A stretch of DNA of 21,902 nt from a virus. Where the stretch lies: IMG/VR virus record IMGVR_UViG_3300009436_000127, positions 1-21,902 of that record, one strand, 5' to 3'. Made by a program: the position numbers and the translations under genes. Below the pieces are notes generated by a model, which saw nothing but the letters and a program-made list of their open reading frames with translations, was not told the origin of the DNA and ran no database searches. Shown here in pieces: positions 13,313 to 20,966 of this stretch (position 1 is the stretch's first letter; each line of letters begins with the position of its first letter).

Positions 13313-14668
13313 TTAGCCTTCGCCCAAGATGTTTGTTACTTTAAAGATACGGTAGTATTGGTTAGCACGATCTGCGCCAACGTTATCACCAGCAGTTGCT
13401 CCAACGAATGGGTTAGCAACCATGCCGTAGCGAGTCTTAAAGCCGATTTTTGGTTGGAACGAATTCTCACCAACTGCACGAACCATAGTTAATGGTACGT
13501 ATGGGCAATAGAAGATACCTGCATCATATGCATTTGCACCTTTATAACCGATGTTAACATAGTTAACTGCAGCGTATGGATCGATGTACACTTTCATGCC
13601 ACCTGAGATTGTACCAGCAAAAGTATTACCAGCGTCATCAACGTTCAAGTTTGCATTACCAGCAAGTGCTGGAGTGTAGTCAAGCATACCAGAAGAAGAA
13701 AGAGCAGCAGCCACATCTGAAGAACAGATTAGGAAGTTACCTTTACCGCGACGTGTTTCACGTGCGATTACATTAGCTTCACGTTGGATTTGTACCAACA
13801 AGCCTTTGTACTTCTCTACAGACCAACGACCGTCAGCATCTGTATTAAGATCAAATGTACCGCCAGTTGTTAGGTCAGCTTGTTGCGCACCCAATTTAGC
13901 TTTCATGTTGATCGTACGGATAACTTCGCGGTTGATTTCAGCAAGAATTTCTGCAGACAAGATGTTTGCAAGTTCTGCTTCAGCGTCAAGACCGTGTACA
14001 GCTTTAAGATCTTGTGCAAGTTCCATTGTGTACTCAGCTTTCAAAGCACGAGACTTTGCAGTCACAGTAGCTTTTTCGATTGAGAACGCCATTTCAGGGA
14101 ATGCATTTGATCCTGAATCACCTAGAGCTTCAGCAGTTGCTGTTGCCATAGCTGTACCTGGAGCATATTCTGCAACAGTATCAGCGTCGTTACCAGCGGC
14201 ACCACCAGAAGCTGGATCGTCACCAGAGAAAGGATCGTTGTTGCCAGCGTCAGCTGAACCAGTGTCACCAGATGCAGCACCAGAGAATTCAGTGTTAGCT
14301 TCAGCAAACAATGCTTCAGTTCCACTTTGTGAAGTATACTTTGACTTCATTGCGAAGATCAAACCAGTTGGACCAGTCATTGGCTGAACACCAGCAATGT
14401 CATAAGCCATTAGGTTTGGCATTGAACGACGTACCAATGAGATCAAGATTGGATCCCAGTTATCGATTCCGCTGCCAGTTGCGTTAGCAGGTGCAGCTTC
14501 TGTCAATGAGAAAGACTGATGTCCACGCTCTTCAGCAAGGGCCTTCTCAGTGTTTTCAAGCATGACAGCAGTTACTGCAGCACGATGCTTGTCTTTAAAT
14601 GCAGGAGCGTCTGTGGATTCCATTACTGGTGCCCACTTCTCCATTAGATTTTTATCAGCGTTAAACAT
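13313..14668 (-). CDS. 23: Major capsid protein precursor gp23
   Basis: A 451-residue HK97-fold capsid protein, a little shorter than T4 gp23 (521). The N-terminal propeptide ends at a prohead protease site, LTE before A58 (consensus L/I-x-E). After it comes the typical capsid opening NWDPILISLVRRSMPNLMAY, GVQPMTGPTGLIFAM, a Gly/Ala/Asp-rich insertion (about 115-170), EYTMELAQDLKAVHGLD, EVIRTINM and the conserved C-terminal KIGFKTRYGMVANPF. It assembles on the gp22 core and is cleaved by gp21 before expansion. Ribosome site GGAG lies 10 bases before the ATG; a poor late-box match (TATAAACG) is at 14689-14682. A strong terminator follows. Confidence 0.97.
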   Translation of the reverse strand: MFNADKNLMEKWAPVMESTDAPAFKDKHRAAVTAVMLENTEKALAEERGHQSFSLTEAAPANATGSGIDNWDPILISLVRRSMPNLMAYDIAGVQPMTGPTGLIFAMKSKYTSQSGTEALFAEANTEFSGAASGDTGSADAGNNDPFSGDDPASGGAAGNDADTVAEYAPGTAMATATAEALGDSGSNAFPEMAFSIEKATVTAKSRALKAEYTMELAQDLKAVHGLDAEAELANILSAEILAEINREVIRTINMKAKLGAQQADLTTGGTFDLNTDADGRWSVEKYKGLLVQIQREANVIARETRRGKGNFLICSSDVAAALSSSGMLDYTPALAGNANLNVDDAGNTFAGTISGGMKVYIDPYAAVNYVNIGYKGANAYDAGIFYCPYVPLTMVRAVGENSFQPKIGFKTRYGMVANPFVGATAGDNVGADRANQYYRIFKVTNILGEG

Positions 14669-14691
14669 TTTTTGTTTACTCCGTTTATAGA

Positions 14692-15729
14692 TTAGATATT
14701 GTTAGTTTTAAGGGCAGCCAAGTAACTAGCCATGCGTGGATTCACTGAGACTTCGTCTGCAGAGTGATCATGCATTTCTACTTCTTCGCTTACGGTTTTT
14801 ACTTCTTTGAAATATGTTTCTTTGATAGTATCAACTTTTGCACTAAATGCATCAGCAGATTCATAAGTAACATCTTCAACAAGTGATTTTAGCTTTTCAG
14901 CTTGTGCTTCGCTCAAACCAGTTGCAGATTCACGGACGATTGCTGCGCGAGTAAGTGAATTCACTTCTTGTGCCAACTCGATGTTTTTCTGCTCGGAAAC
15001 ATTAACAGCTTCTTCTAGGTTGTCTACCTTAGTAGCAAGATCATCGACTAGGTCGACTTTGCCCTCGGGTACATCAACATAATGCTCGGTGAATACACCA
15101 TGCAAAGCTGTCATAAAGCTTTCAGCAACTTCGGTACGTAGACCGTTTTCTACTGCAAGTTTATTTTCTTCCATCCAGTTTTCGACGACGTAGTTGAGGT
15201 AGCCATCAACTTTTTCGACCAATTCAGATTGAATGCGTCCTGTTTCTTCAGCTAGTTCTTCTGAATACTGTGCTTCCAACGAATTAACGCTTTCAGCTAG
15301 TTTTGATTTTAAAGCAGCTTCAAAAATGATTTCCGCTTTATCCTTAAAACCTTCAGACAATGTAGCTTCGGATTCAACCAATGCTTTCAGATCTTCATCG
15401 AAGAGACCTTCAGCTACAACATCTGCAGCATCCGTATCTACACTTTCAGCATGCATTTTCATATATGATGCTTTTAGTTCTTCTTTGTTCATCTTAGACA
15501 TTTTGTTGTACATGGCATTAACCATACCTGCTTTTGTCTTTGGTGGAGTAGCTTGAGCAGGTGCAGATTTCTTAATCTCCGCGCCAGCTTGGTCAGCTAC
15601 CTTTTCACCATCAACTTCAGGTGCAGCTTTTGCCTCGTCCAGGTGATCCCCATCAGAAACTTCAACGTTCTCAAGGGTCTCATCTTGGAGTTGTTCAACA
15701 ACGTCTTCGATATTTTCGTTATCAGACAT
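14692..15729 (-). CDS. 22: Prohead scaffolding core protein gp22
   Basis: A 345-residue acidic protein, longer than T4 gp22 (269), almost entirely helical and rich in Glu, Ala, Lys and Val. Long coiled-coil stretches run from about 100 to 290, and several L-x-E sites for the gp21 protease occur. The conserved C-terminus with NPRMASYLAAL is typical of this family. It forms the internal core on which gp23 assembles and is then cut into small peptides. The N-terminal acidic 50 residues are low-complexity. It follows gp21 by 18 bases, with GGAG 8-9 bases before the ATG, in the canonical gp21-gp22-gp23 order. Confidence 0.95.
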   Translation of the reverse strand: MSDNENIEDVVEQLQDETLENVEVSDGDHLDEAKAAPEVDGEKVADQAGAEIKKSAPAQATPPKTKAGMVNAMYNKMSKMNKEELKASYMKMHAESVDTDAADVVAEGLFDEDLKALVESEATLSEGFKDKAEIIFEAALKSKLAESVNSLEAQYSEELAEETGRIQSELVEKVDGYLNYVVENWMEENKLAVENGLRTEVAESFMTALHGVFTEHYVDVPEGKVDLVDDLATKVDNLEEAVNVSEQKNIELAQEVNSLTRAAIVRESATGLSEAQAEKLKSLVEDVTYESADAFSAKVDTIKETYFKEVKTVSEEVEMHDHSADEVSVNPRMASYLAALKTNNI

Positions 15730-15747
15730 TTAATTACTCCTATTGAG

Positions 15748-16395
15748 TTAAAGTTTTGAGAGGAAATCTTTAAAAACTTTCATCTGGACATTTGCAATGT
15801 CTGCAGACTTGGCCTCTTTGATCTCAGTCTCGAACTGTTCAATTTCCTGTGCTTTTAGGATACCATTATCCCAAACCCAATCTACTCCCTCCATGATGCC
15901 ATTTACAAAGGCTTCTGGAGCAGAAGGATCCTGTACGATATCAACAGTAGATAAGATAAAATCGTTACCCACTACGTTAACACCGTTACGTTGCACAAGA
16001 CTACCCATACCACGACTTGAAACACCAAGCTGAACACCACCTTCCATCAAACCCTTAACAATTTGACCCATAGGAGTATTCAGTATTAGTGCCTTACCCA
16101 TCACATTATTACCGTCCCAAGTGAGTTCGGTAATACGATGGGATACTTTATCCAAATTAACGGTTGGGCCTTCGGGATGATTTAACTCACCCACAGCCCG
16201 TCCTTTGGAAACTTGTTCGGCAGAGTACTTAGCCACTGCCTTCTCTAAAATAGCTTTCGGATAGATCCTGCCATTGCGGTTCTTACCTTCAGCTTGCATA
16301 AAGATACCTTGGATAGTAGCAGACTTCTCACCCTTGCCATTGGCTTCGGTCAAGTACTCTAACTTATTATCCAGATGTTCTGTAATTAACTTCAT
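15748..16395 (-). CDS. 21: Prohead core protease gp21
   Basis: A 215-residue serine protease of the phage/herpesvirus assemblin type, similar to T4 gp21 (212). The catalytic histidine is in GELNHPEGPT (H73) and the nucleophile in GVSSRGMG (S126 or S127). NGRIYP at about 42-46 is the conserved N-terminal element. It is itself built into the prohead core and, once activated, cleaves gp22, gp67 and the gp23 propeptide at L/I-x-E sites. It starts 10 bases after the stop of the 90-residue gene. Confidence 0.96.
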   Translation of the reverse strand: MKLITEHLDNKLEYLTEANGKGEKSATIQGIFMQAEGKNRNGRIYPKAILEKAVAKYSAEQVSKGRAVGELNHPEGPTVNLDKVSHRITELTWDGNNVMGKALILNTPMGQIVKGLMEGGVQLGVSSRGMGSLVQRNGVNVVGNDFILSTVDIVQDPSAPEAFVNGIMEGVDWVWDNGILKAQEIEQFETEIKEAKSADIANVQMKVFKDFLSKL

Positions 16396-16405
16396 GTTAT
16401 ATCTA

Positions 16406-16678
16406 TCAGCCTCTCGGAATCGCTAAACTGGTTAACTTAATACCGGCATTAGCTGCGAATATGCATTCTGTCTTTGATTTTCTAATGATAACATGTTCGT
16501 CAGACATAATAGTAAAACTACCGACGACTGTTCCACTTTGTGCTGTTACCAATGTTACAAGGTGCGCAGCTGCAGTAGTATTAATAATACGTACATTAAC
16601 TCCAGCAGATACTGTTGAAGCAGTACCCGTTGTTGTTGGGGCAGCAATCTCTGCACTAAGTGGTCTAATTTCGGCCAT
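16406..16678 (-). CDS. Small beta-rich protein in the head module
   Basis: A 90-residue protein of unknown function. It has an Ala/Thr/Ser-rich start (residues 8-25) and then alternating hydrophobic strands: VNVRIINTT, HLVTLVTAQ, TVVGSFTIM, EHVIIRKSKTECIFA, IKLTSLAIPRG, suggesting an all-beta domain. A GGGGAAA ribosome site precedes the ATG. T4 has no obvious equivalent here. Placed between the gp67/gp68 position and the protease, a minor virion or head-decoration role is likely, but not shown. Confidence 0.8.
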   Translation of the reverse strand: MAEIRPLSAEIAAPTTTGTASTVSAGVNVRIINTTAAAHLVTLVTAQSGTVVGSFTIMSDEHVIIRKSKTECIFAANAGIKLTSLAIPRG

Positions 16679-16681
16679 TCT

Positions 16682-16894
16682 TTATTTCCCCATCAGCTTT
16701 GTAAAATCGTTAATAGCTTTTTCAGCATCTTTTTCTGTTTTAAAAGTATCTAAATCTTGACCATCAATTGATGCAATGAATTTAGATCCTTTCTTTTTTA
16801 TTTCTGCCTTAAATTTACCTTTACCAACCTTAAAAGACTTAGTAGCCTCGGAGACAGTATTAGGCTTCGTCCTGAATTCCTGAAACTTCATCAT
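16682..16894 (-). CDS. Small basic protein at the gp68 position (prohead core candidate)
   Basis: A 70-residue, lysine-rich protein (KSFKVGKGKFKAEIKKKGSK at residues 19-38, then DTFKTEKDAEKAINDFTKLM). The N-terminus overlaps the gp67-like gene by 35 bases; the start at 16894 has GAGGAAG upstream, and the next ATG is one codon further in. In T4, gp67 and gp68 are adjacent small prohead core proteins between portal and protease genes; position supports gp68, but T4 gp68 is about twice as long and I see no clear sequence match. Basic content would suit an internal head protein contacting DNA. Confidence 0.78.
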   Translation of the reverse strand: MMKFQEFRTKPNTVSEATKSFKVGKGKFKAEIKKKGSKFIASIDGQDLDTFKTEKDAEKAINDFTKLMGK

Positions 16895-17078
16895 CGAGTT
16901 CTACTTCCTCTAGTTCTGGTGTGGTACCAGTCATACCTTGAGCAATAGCAATCTTACGATCATCCATTGCTGTATTAATTTTATCTTGCATAAGCGCAGA
17001 AAATGCGTTGTTCGCATCATTGTTACTGTCGCCGTTTAATGCATTAATTAAATCACTTACATTCGTCATCTTAGTCAC
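16860..17078 (-). CDS. 67: Prohead core protein gp67-like
   Basis: A 72-residue protein with the gp67-type pattern: an N-terminal helix (VSDLINALN), then NNAFSALMQDKINTAMDDRKIAIAQGM, and a strongly acidic tail (ELEEVELDDE). T4 gp67 is 80 residues and is processed by gp21 into an internal peptide. It lies directly after the portal gene, as in T4, and is preceded by its own exact late box at 17087-17094 and by AAAGGTGA as ribosome site. Confidence 0.75.
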   Translation of the reverse strand: MTKMTNVSDLINALNGDSNNDANNAFSALMQDKINTAMDDRKIAIAQGMTGTTPELEEVELDDEVSGIQDEA

Positions 17079-17086
17079 CTTTCATT

Positions 17087-17094
17087 TATTTATA
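17087..17094 (-). promoter_or_regulatory. Late promoter for gp67-gp21-gp22-gp23 run
   Basis: Exact TATAAATA on the minus strand, between the portal stop and the gp67-like start, about 8 bases before the 5' leader. It is the last exact late box before the gp23 terminator, so the whole gp67 to gp23 run may depend on it. Confidence 0.8.
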
Positions 17095-17105
17095 CAACTT
17101 GAGAT

Positions 17106-18596
17106 TTACACTTCGTCATCTGGGTTGTCATTCATACCTTCATCGTCAATCTGCTTAATGATGTTTTCAATATCTTCTTCAGTTTGCATCAATACGTTCT
17201 TACGGATCCATTCAACTGAATAGTAACGACCAGCGTACTCATCAATTTCACGCAATGTACCTAAACGCTCGCGTAATAGTTCAGCATCTTTTAATTCAGA
17301 AAAATGGTTATCCTTCAAGAAGTCTACAGATATATCTGATCTAATATCTTCCCATTCTTCATTGGTAACAATACCTTTAAGAATAAGTTGTGTCTTAAGA
17401 ATATCAATAAAGAGTGCAGAGAATTTCTTACGTAGTCGGTTAATAAACTTCTGAAACTTAAGTTCATCCCTTGAGATCTCTGTAGATCGACCAAGATTAA
17501 ACTGCTGTTCCTGCTCTAAACGACCACTTGGTACATTAAGAGATTTATATAGCTTACGACGGAAGTATTCAATGTCATCAATCTGACCTAGGTTTTCACC
17601 ACCAGGCAGAGTAGAGATCTCTGTGCCACGACCACCTTCACGGCGAGGTAACCAGAAATCTTCAAGCATTGACATATGCTTCTTGTCATCTTTCATATCA
17701 CCAGTTTCAGCATCGTAAACCATTTTGTTACGATACTTAGCCATGATATTACGTAGATATTCTTCAGCCTTACCTTTTGGAAGGTTACCTACATCGATAT
17801 AAAAAATACGACGTTCAGGTGCACGTGCAAGACGATAGATTACCAATGAATCTTCCATCATACGAAGCTGATTAACAGGCTTCAGTGCTTTGTGCAAATG
17901 CGACAGTATCTTCTTACGACTTGGATCTAATAGACCGGAAGTTACATATGTGATTGCATCCTTTGCAATCTTCAATCCTTGAGCTTTAGTTCCAAGTGAA
18001 TCATTTTGGAATATAAAATACTCAGTAGCACCTACTACGATTTCGGCACCGGTCTTAGGATCTTTTTCTTTTTTAAGCTCACGCACTTTGCGGATCTTTG
18101 TAGGATCAATAGAACGTAGTTCAATTAAACCTTGACCAGGATTAGACTCGTCAATAATCTTGTGGTAGTACAAACGACCATCTACGTACCAACGACGAAA
18201 GATGTCATGCCCATACCAATTAAGATTGAGCATAGAAATTACATGCTCGAATTCTTCGTTAATTAATTTTTTAATTCGATCAGGTTGATCTAAGTCATCC
18301 ATGATCAATGATACTGGTGCTGAGTCATCATCTGAAACAATAGCTTCGTTAACAATGTCTTCTACAGCCGCATCACATTCTGTGTGTTGAGAGATATCCC
18401 GGTACTTAAAAATAAGTTCTTTTTCAGACTTGGCCTGGTCACCATTAATATCAACATACTGGCCATAATGACCACCGGCATTGATTACGTTACCAATACC
18501 CTCATCTTCATCCATAGGAGCAACAAAGGAAGCGCGTTTGCGATCCTCTTTATCTTGATCCTTTTTCTTTATTTCAAAACCAAAAAAGTCGGCCAA
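17106..18596 (-). CDS. 20: Portal vertex protein gp20
   Basis: A 496-residue protein, close to T4 gp20 (524). Marker stretches include YRDISQHTECDAAVEDIVNEAI (N-terminal), RRWYVDGRLYYHKI, YVTSGLLD, LKPVNQLRMMEDSLVIYRLARAPERRIFYIDVGNLPKGKAEEYL and the conserved GGENLGQIDDIEYF-RRKLYKSLNVP; these are among the most conserved in the T4 superfamily and the target of portal PCR primers. It forms the dodecameric ring at the unique vertex for prohead initiation and DNA entry. A GAGAGG ribosome site precedes it, and a late box plus hairpin lie upstream. Confidence 0.98.
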   Translation of the reverse strand: MADFFGFEIKKKDQDKEDRKRASFVAPMDEDEGIGNVINAGGHYGQYVDINGDQAKSEKELIFKYRDISQHTECDAAVEDIVNEAIVSDDDSAPVSLIMDDLDQPDRIKKLINEEFEHVISMLNLNWYGHDIFRRWYVDGRLYYHKIIDESNPGQGLIELRSIDPTKIRKVRELKKEKDPKTGAEIVVGATEYFIFQNDSLGTKAQGLKIAKDAITYVTSGLLDPSRKKILSHLHKALKPVNQLRMMEDSLVIYRLARAPERRIFYIDVGNLPKGKAEEYLRNIMAKYRNKMVYDAETGDMKDDKKHMSMLEDFWLPRREGGRGTEISTLPGGENLGQIDDIEYFRRKLYKSLNVPSGRLEQEQQFNLGRSTEISRDELKFQKFINRLRKKFSALFIDILKTQLILKGIVTNEEWEDIRSDISVDFLKDNHFSELKDAELLRERLGTLREIDEYAGRYYSVEWIRKNVLMQTEEDIENIIKQIDDEGMNDNPDDEV

Positions 18597-18616
18597 TGTG
18601 TAATCCTCTCAATAAT

Positions 18617-18643
18617 AGCAGAGGAGAAATAATCCCCTCTGCT
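18617..18643 (-). terminator. Hairpin between gp19 and gp20 (5' leader stem-loop or weak terminator)
   Basis: On the minus strand AGCAGAGGGG pairs with CTCCTCTGCT (10 pairs, one G-T) around a seven-base AT loop. Only ATTATT follows, so it is a poor terminator by itself. Because the late box ends at 18652, transcripts from that box would begin within a few bases of the stem, putting this hairpin at their extreme 5' end. Either role, or both, is possible. Confidence 0.65.
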
Positions 18644-18651
18644 TATACTGT

Positions 18652-18659
18652 TATTTATA
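18652..18659 (-). promoter_or_regulatory. Late promoter for gp20
   Basis: Exact TATAAATA on the minus strand, 6 bases past the gp19 stop. Expected start of transcription is about 18646-18644, just ahead of the stem-loop at 18617-18643. It gives the portal gene its own initiation separate from the abundant tail genes. Confidence 0.82.
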
Positions 18660-18664
18660 AGGGT

Positions 18665-19192
18665 TTAAGAAGTAGTATCTGATTCCCAATATTGAACTTG
18701 AAGTTCAACAGTGAACTCTTCGATAACGTTTTCTGAATCATATGATACATCGATTGCAGAGATGTTAGTCGGGAAAGTTCCTCGGAAGTCATAGCGTTTT
18801 ACTACTGCGCCAGCCTTATTTAACTGTTCTACAACCATGTCAGCTTGATAGTCGACAGGATTTGTTAGTCCAGTGTTTGCATTGTGTTGGTTAATACCAT
18901 TCATCCAACGCTCGAACGCATTACGCGTTTCCATTTGAACGTCATTGATGATAGTCACTGACCATGGTTCGAATGTACGATCGCCTGCAATTTGCAATTG
19001 ACGTCCACGGAACGGGATAGTGATTGGTGCAATGATAGAACCAGGAAGCTGAGCAGCTTTACACATGAATGATGCTAGCTCAACATTGCCCCCGGCATAA
19101 CCAGGGAAGTTTAATGTGGCTTTAAATAAGTTTGCTCGGGCACCGCCACCAGTCAACTTGGATTTAAAGTCATCTACGCCTAAAATAGCCAT
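18665..19192 (-). CDS. 19: Tail tube protein gp19
   Basis: A 175-residue protein, near T4 gp19 (163). Typical tail-tube features: GARANLFKATLNFPGY at the start, AQLPGSIIAPITIPFRGRQL-type loop followed by the conserved GDRTFEPWSVTIINDVQM, NAFERWMNGIN, and a C-terminal beta strand LQVQYWES. It polymerises as hexamer rings around the ejection channel inside the sheath. It follows gp18 by 13 bases with GGAG as ribosome site. Confidence 0.95.
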   Translation of the reverse strand: MAILGVDDFKSKLTGGGARANLFKATLNFPGYAGGNVELASFMCKAAQLPGSIIAPITIPFRGRQLQIAGDRTFEPWSVTIINDVQMETRNAFERWMNGINQHNANTGLTNPVDYQADMVVEQLNKAGAVVKRYDFRGTFPTNISAIDVSYDSENVIEEFTVELQVQYWESDTTS

Positions 19193-19205
19193 ATCTTATG
19201 TCTCC

Positions 19206-20888
19206 TTACTGACCGATGATTTCAGAGAACTCAACGCCGGTACGTGTGGCAATGAAGTTCAAAGTGATAAAGTTAATCGAACGAGCAGGCTTGATGTAGA
19301 TATCAGCTACGAAACGGTTACCATCAATGACTGCACCTGTGTTATTTGTAGCGTCACAAACAACTTGGAAATCAGTGATACCGCGTCGACCTTTTACATC
19401 TCGCAAGAATGGTTCAACTAGGTTGCGGAATTGCGCCCGTGTGAACTCATCATTGAATTCAAACAGTTGGAACTTAGCAGCAGTAGATACCGCTTTTTCC
19501 AAAGTAATAAACAAGCGACGTACGTTAATACGATCAAAAGCACTTGGACGACTTTGAGCTGTTTTATCACCATATAGGATGATGCCCTCACCAGGGAAGC
19601 TAACGATTGGGTTAACTCTAGCTTTGTATAAGTCATCACGTGCTGCTTTCTTAGGATTAAAAGCAATTTTAGTTACACCAAGGATTTGACCTCGTGTGAA
19701 ACCAGCAGGAGAGAACCATGCATCGGCTACGTTATCTGTGTTTGCACACAAACCAGCCATTGCACCTGAAGCTACGATCCAGCGATATACATCATTGTAT
19801 TTGTCATACACATATAAAGCAGTTGAATCAATTACTGCATATGAAGATGAAGTTAGAGCATCAGCCCAGGTCTTCACATCAGCTGCAGCTGTAGCATTGT
19901 TTACTGTTTCTGCAACAGCAGGGGAAACAAACGCAACGCAATCTTTACGGCCTTCGGCAATAGCAATCATTTTATTTGCCATTGTCACATCATCTGTAGC
20001 TGAAGTTTCAGGACCAATCAATAGGTTTACGTCGACTGTTTCAGCATCGTCAAACAAGTCGTATGCGGTTTCTAATTCGCCAACGGTTGGTGCGTTATCA
20101 GTTGTAGCACCCGCGAGTGATACAGTGATTGCAGTAGAACCTGTGACGAATGCAGCGCCAGCAGCAGCATTAACAGCAGAACCTGCATCTGTCAACGTTG
20201 AAGTGTGAGCACCCCAGCGAATCCAAGCAGATTGATTGTTAATTACGTTTGCATAGTAATTGTCCGTTCCGTCATCAGCTTTAGCATCAGATGCCTGAGA
20301 AACAAATGCGTATGTTTCTAAGATCGTGCCAGCAGTACCAGTAATAGTACCGTCTTGGTCGATAACCGCAATATGCATTTCATCTGCAGTATCTCCATTA
20401 TTTGCTGTTGAATAAGCTGAAGTACCAGGTAATGTGTCAAAACTTCCTTTATATGCCCATGCGTTAAATGCTGTTGCATCTGCAGGACAAACTGAAACTT
20501 GTAATGAGTTACCTTGAATACCAGGAAAACGAGCGATGAATGTGTCTGTAGCACCAGGTGTTACAGTTGCATAATGATCGTCATTTTTAACCAAAATGCC
20601 AGTACCAGAAGTAGTAGCGTTAAGGTTAGTAGTAGCTGCACGGACAACGCGCAATGAGTTACCATACTGCAAAAACTGTGCAGCTGGATAAAAATATTTG
20701 TAAGTGTCGGAATCAGGTTTACCGAAAATGTTAACTAACTGTTGCTCGGATCCTACCGTTGTAATTTCATCAACAGGGCCCCACTGGAATGCACCAGCAA
20801 TAGCTCCGATTGATGTAGATACAGCAGGAACAACATTAGTCAAGTCAATTTCTTTTACCTGGACACCAGGTGAGACTTGGAATGCCAT
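19206..20888 (-). CDS. 18: Contractile tail sheath protein gp18
   Basis: A 560-residue sheath protein, shorter than T4 gp18 (659). The N-terminus SPGVQVKEIDLTNVVPAVST is the family signature, followed by GAFQWGPVDE and a variable Ala/Thr/Asp-rich surface region (about 90-290). The conserved C-terminal core holds DRINVRRLFITLEKAV, FEFNDEFTRAQFRNLVEPFL and DVKGRRGI-TDFQVVCD. It wraps the gp19 tube and contracts on infection. The missing length relative to T4 is probably in the outer domains. GGGGAAA precedes the ATG; a late box lies about 60 bases upstream. Confidence 0.97.
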   Translation of the reverse strand: MAFQVSPGVQVKEIDLTNVVPAVSTSIGAIAGAFQWGPVDEITTVGSEQQLVNIFGKPDSDTYKYFYPAAQFLQYGNSLRVVRAATTNLNATTSGTGILVKNDDHYATVTPGATDTFIARFPGIQGNSLQVSVCPADATAFNAWAYKGSFDTLPGTSAYSTANNGDTADEMHIAVIDQDGTITGTAGTILETYAFVSQASDAKADDGTDNYYANVINNQSAWIRWGAHTSTLTDAGSAVNAAAGAAFVTGSTAITVSLAGATTDNAPTVGELETAYDLFDDAETVDVNLLIGPETSATDDVTMANKMIAIAEGRKDCVAFVSPAVAETVNNATAAADVKTWADALTSSSYAVIDSTALYVYDKYNDVYRWIVASGAMAGLCANTDNVADAWFSPAGFTRGQILGVTKIAFNPKKAARDDLYKARVNPIVSFPGEGIILYGDKTAQSRPSAFDRINVRRLFITLEKAVSTAAKFQLFEFNDEFTRAQFRNLVEPFLRDVKGRRGITDFQVVCDATNNTGAVIDGNRFVADIYIKPARSINFITLNFIATRTGVEFSEIIGQ

Positions 20889-20947
20889 GTATTTTCCCCT
20901 TCATTGAGAATTAATAAGTTTTCATAATAAGATGGTTTCACTAGTAT

Positions 20948-20955
20948 TATTTATA
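20948..20955 (-). promoter_or_regulatory. Late promoter for gp18-gp19
   Basis: Exact TATAAATA on the minus strand in the gap between the gp17 stop and the gp18 start, about 60 bases upstream of the gp18 start. It fits strong, independent late expression of the sheath and tube genes. Confidence 0.82.
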
Positions 20956-20966
20956 TATATACGGTT

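Noticed and set aside
13806-14387. 193-codon plus-strand frame antisense to gp23
   Set aside because: Ser/Ala-rich complement of the gp23 coding strand with no ribosome site or promoter; gp23 itself is certain.
19696-20208. 170-codon plus-strand frame antisense to gp18
   Set aside because: Ala/Ser/Val-rich mirror of the Ala/Thr-rich sheath insertion; no start signals.
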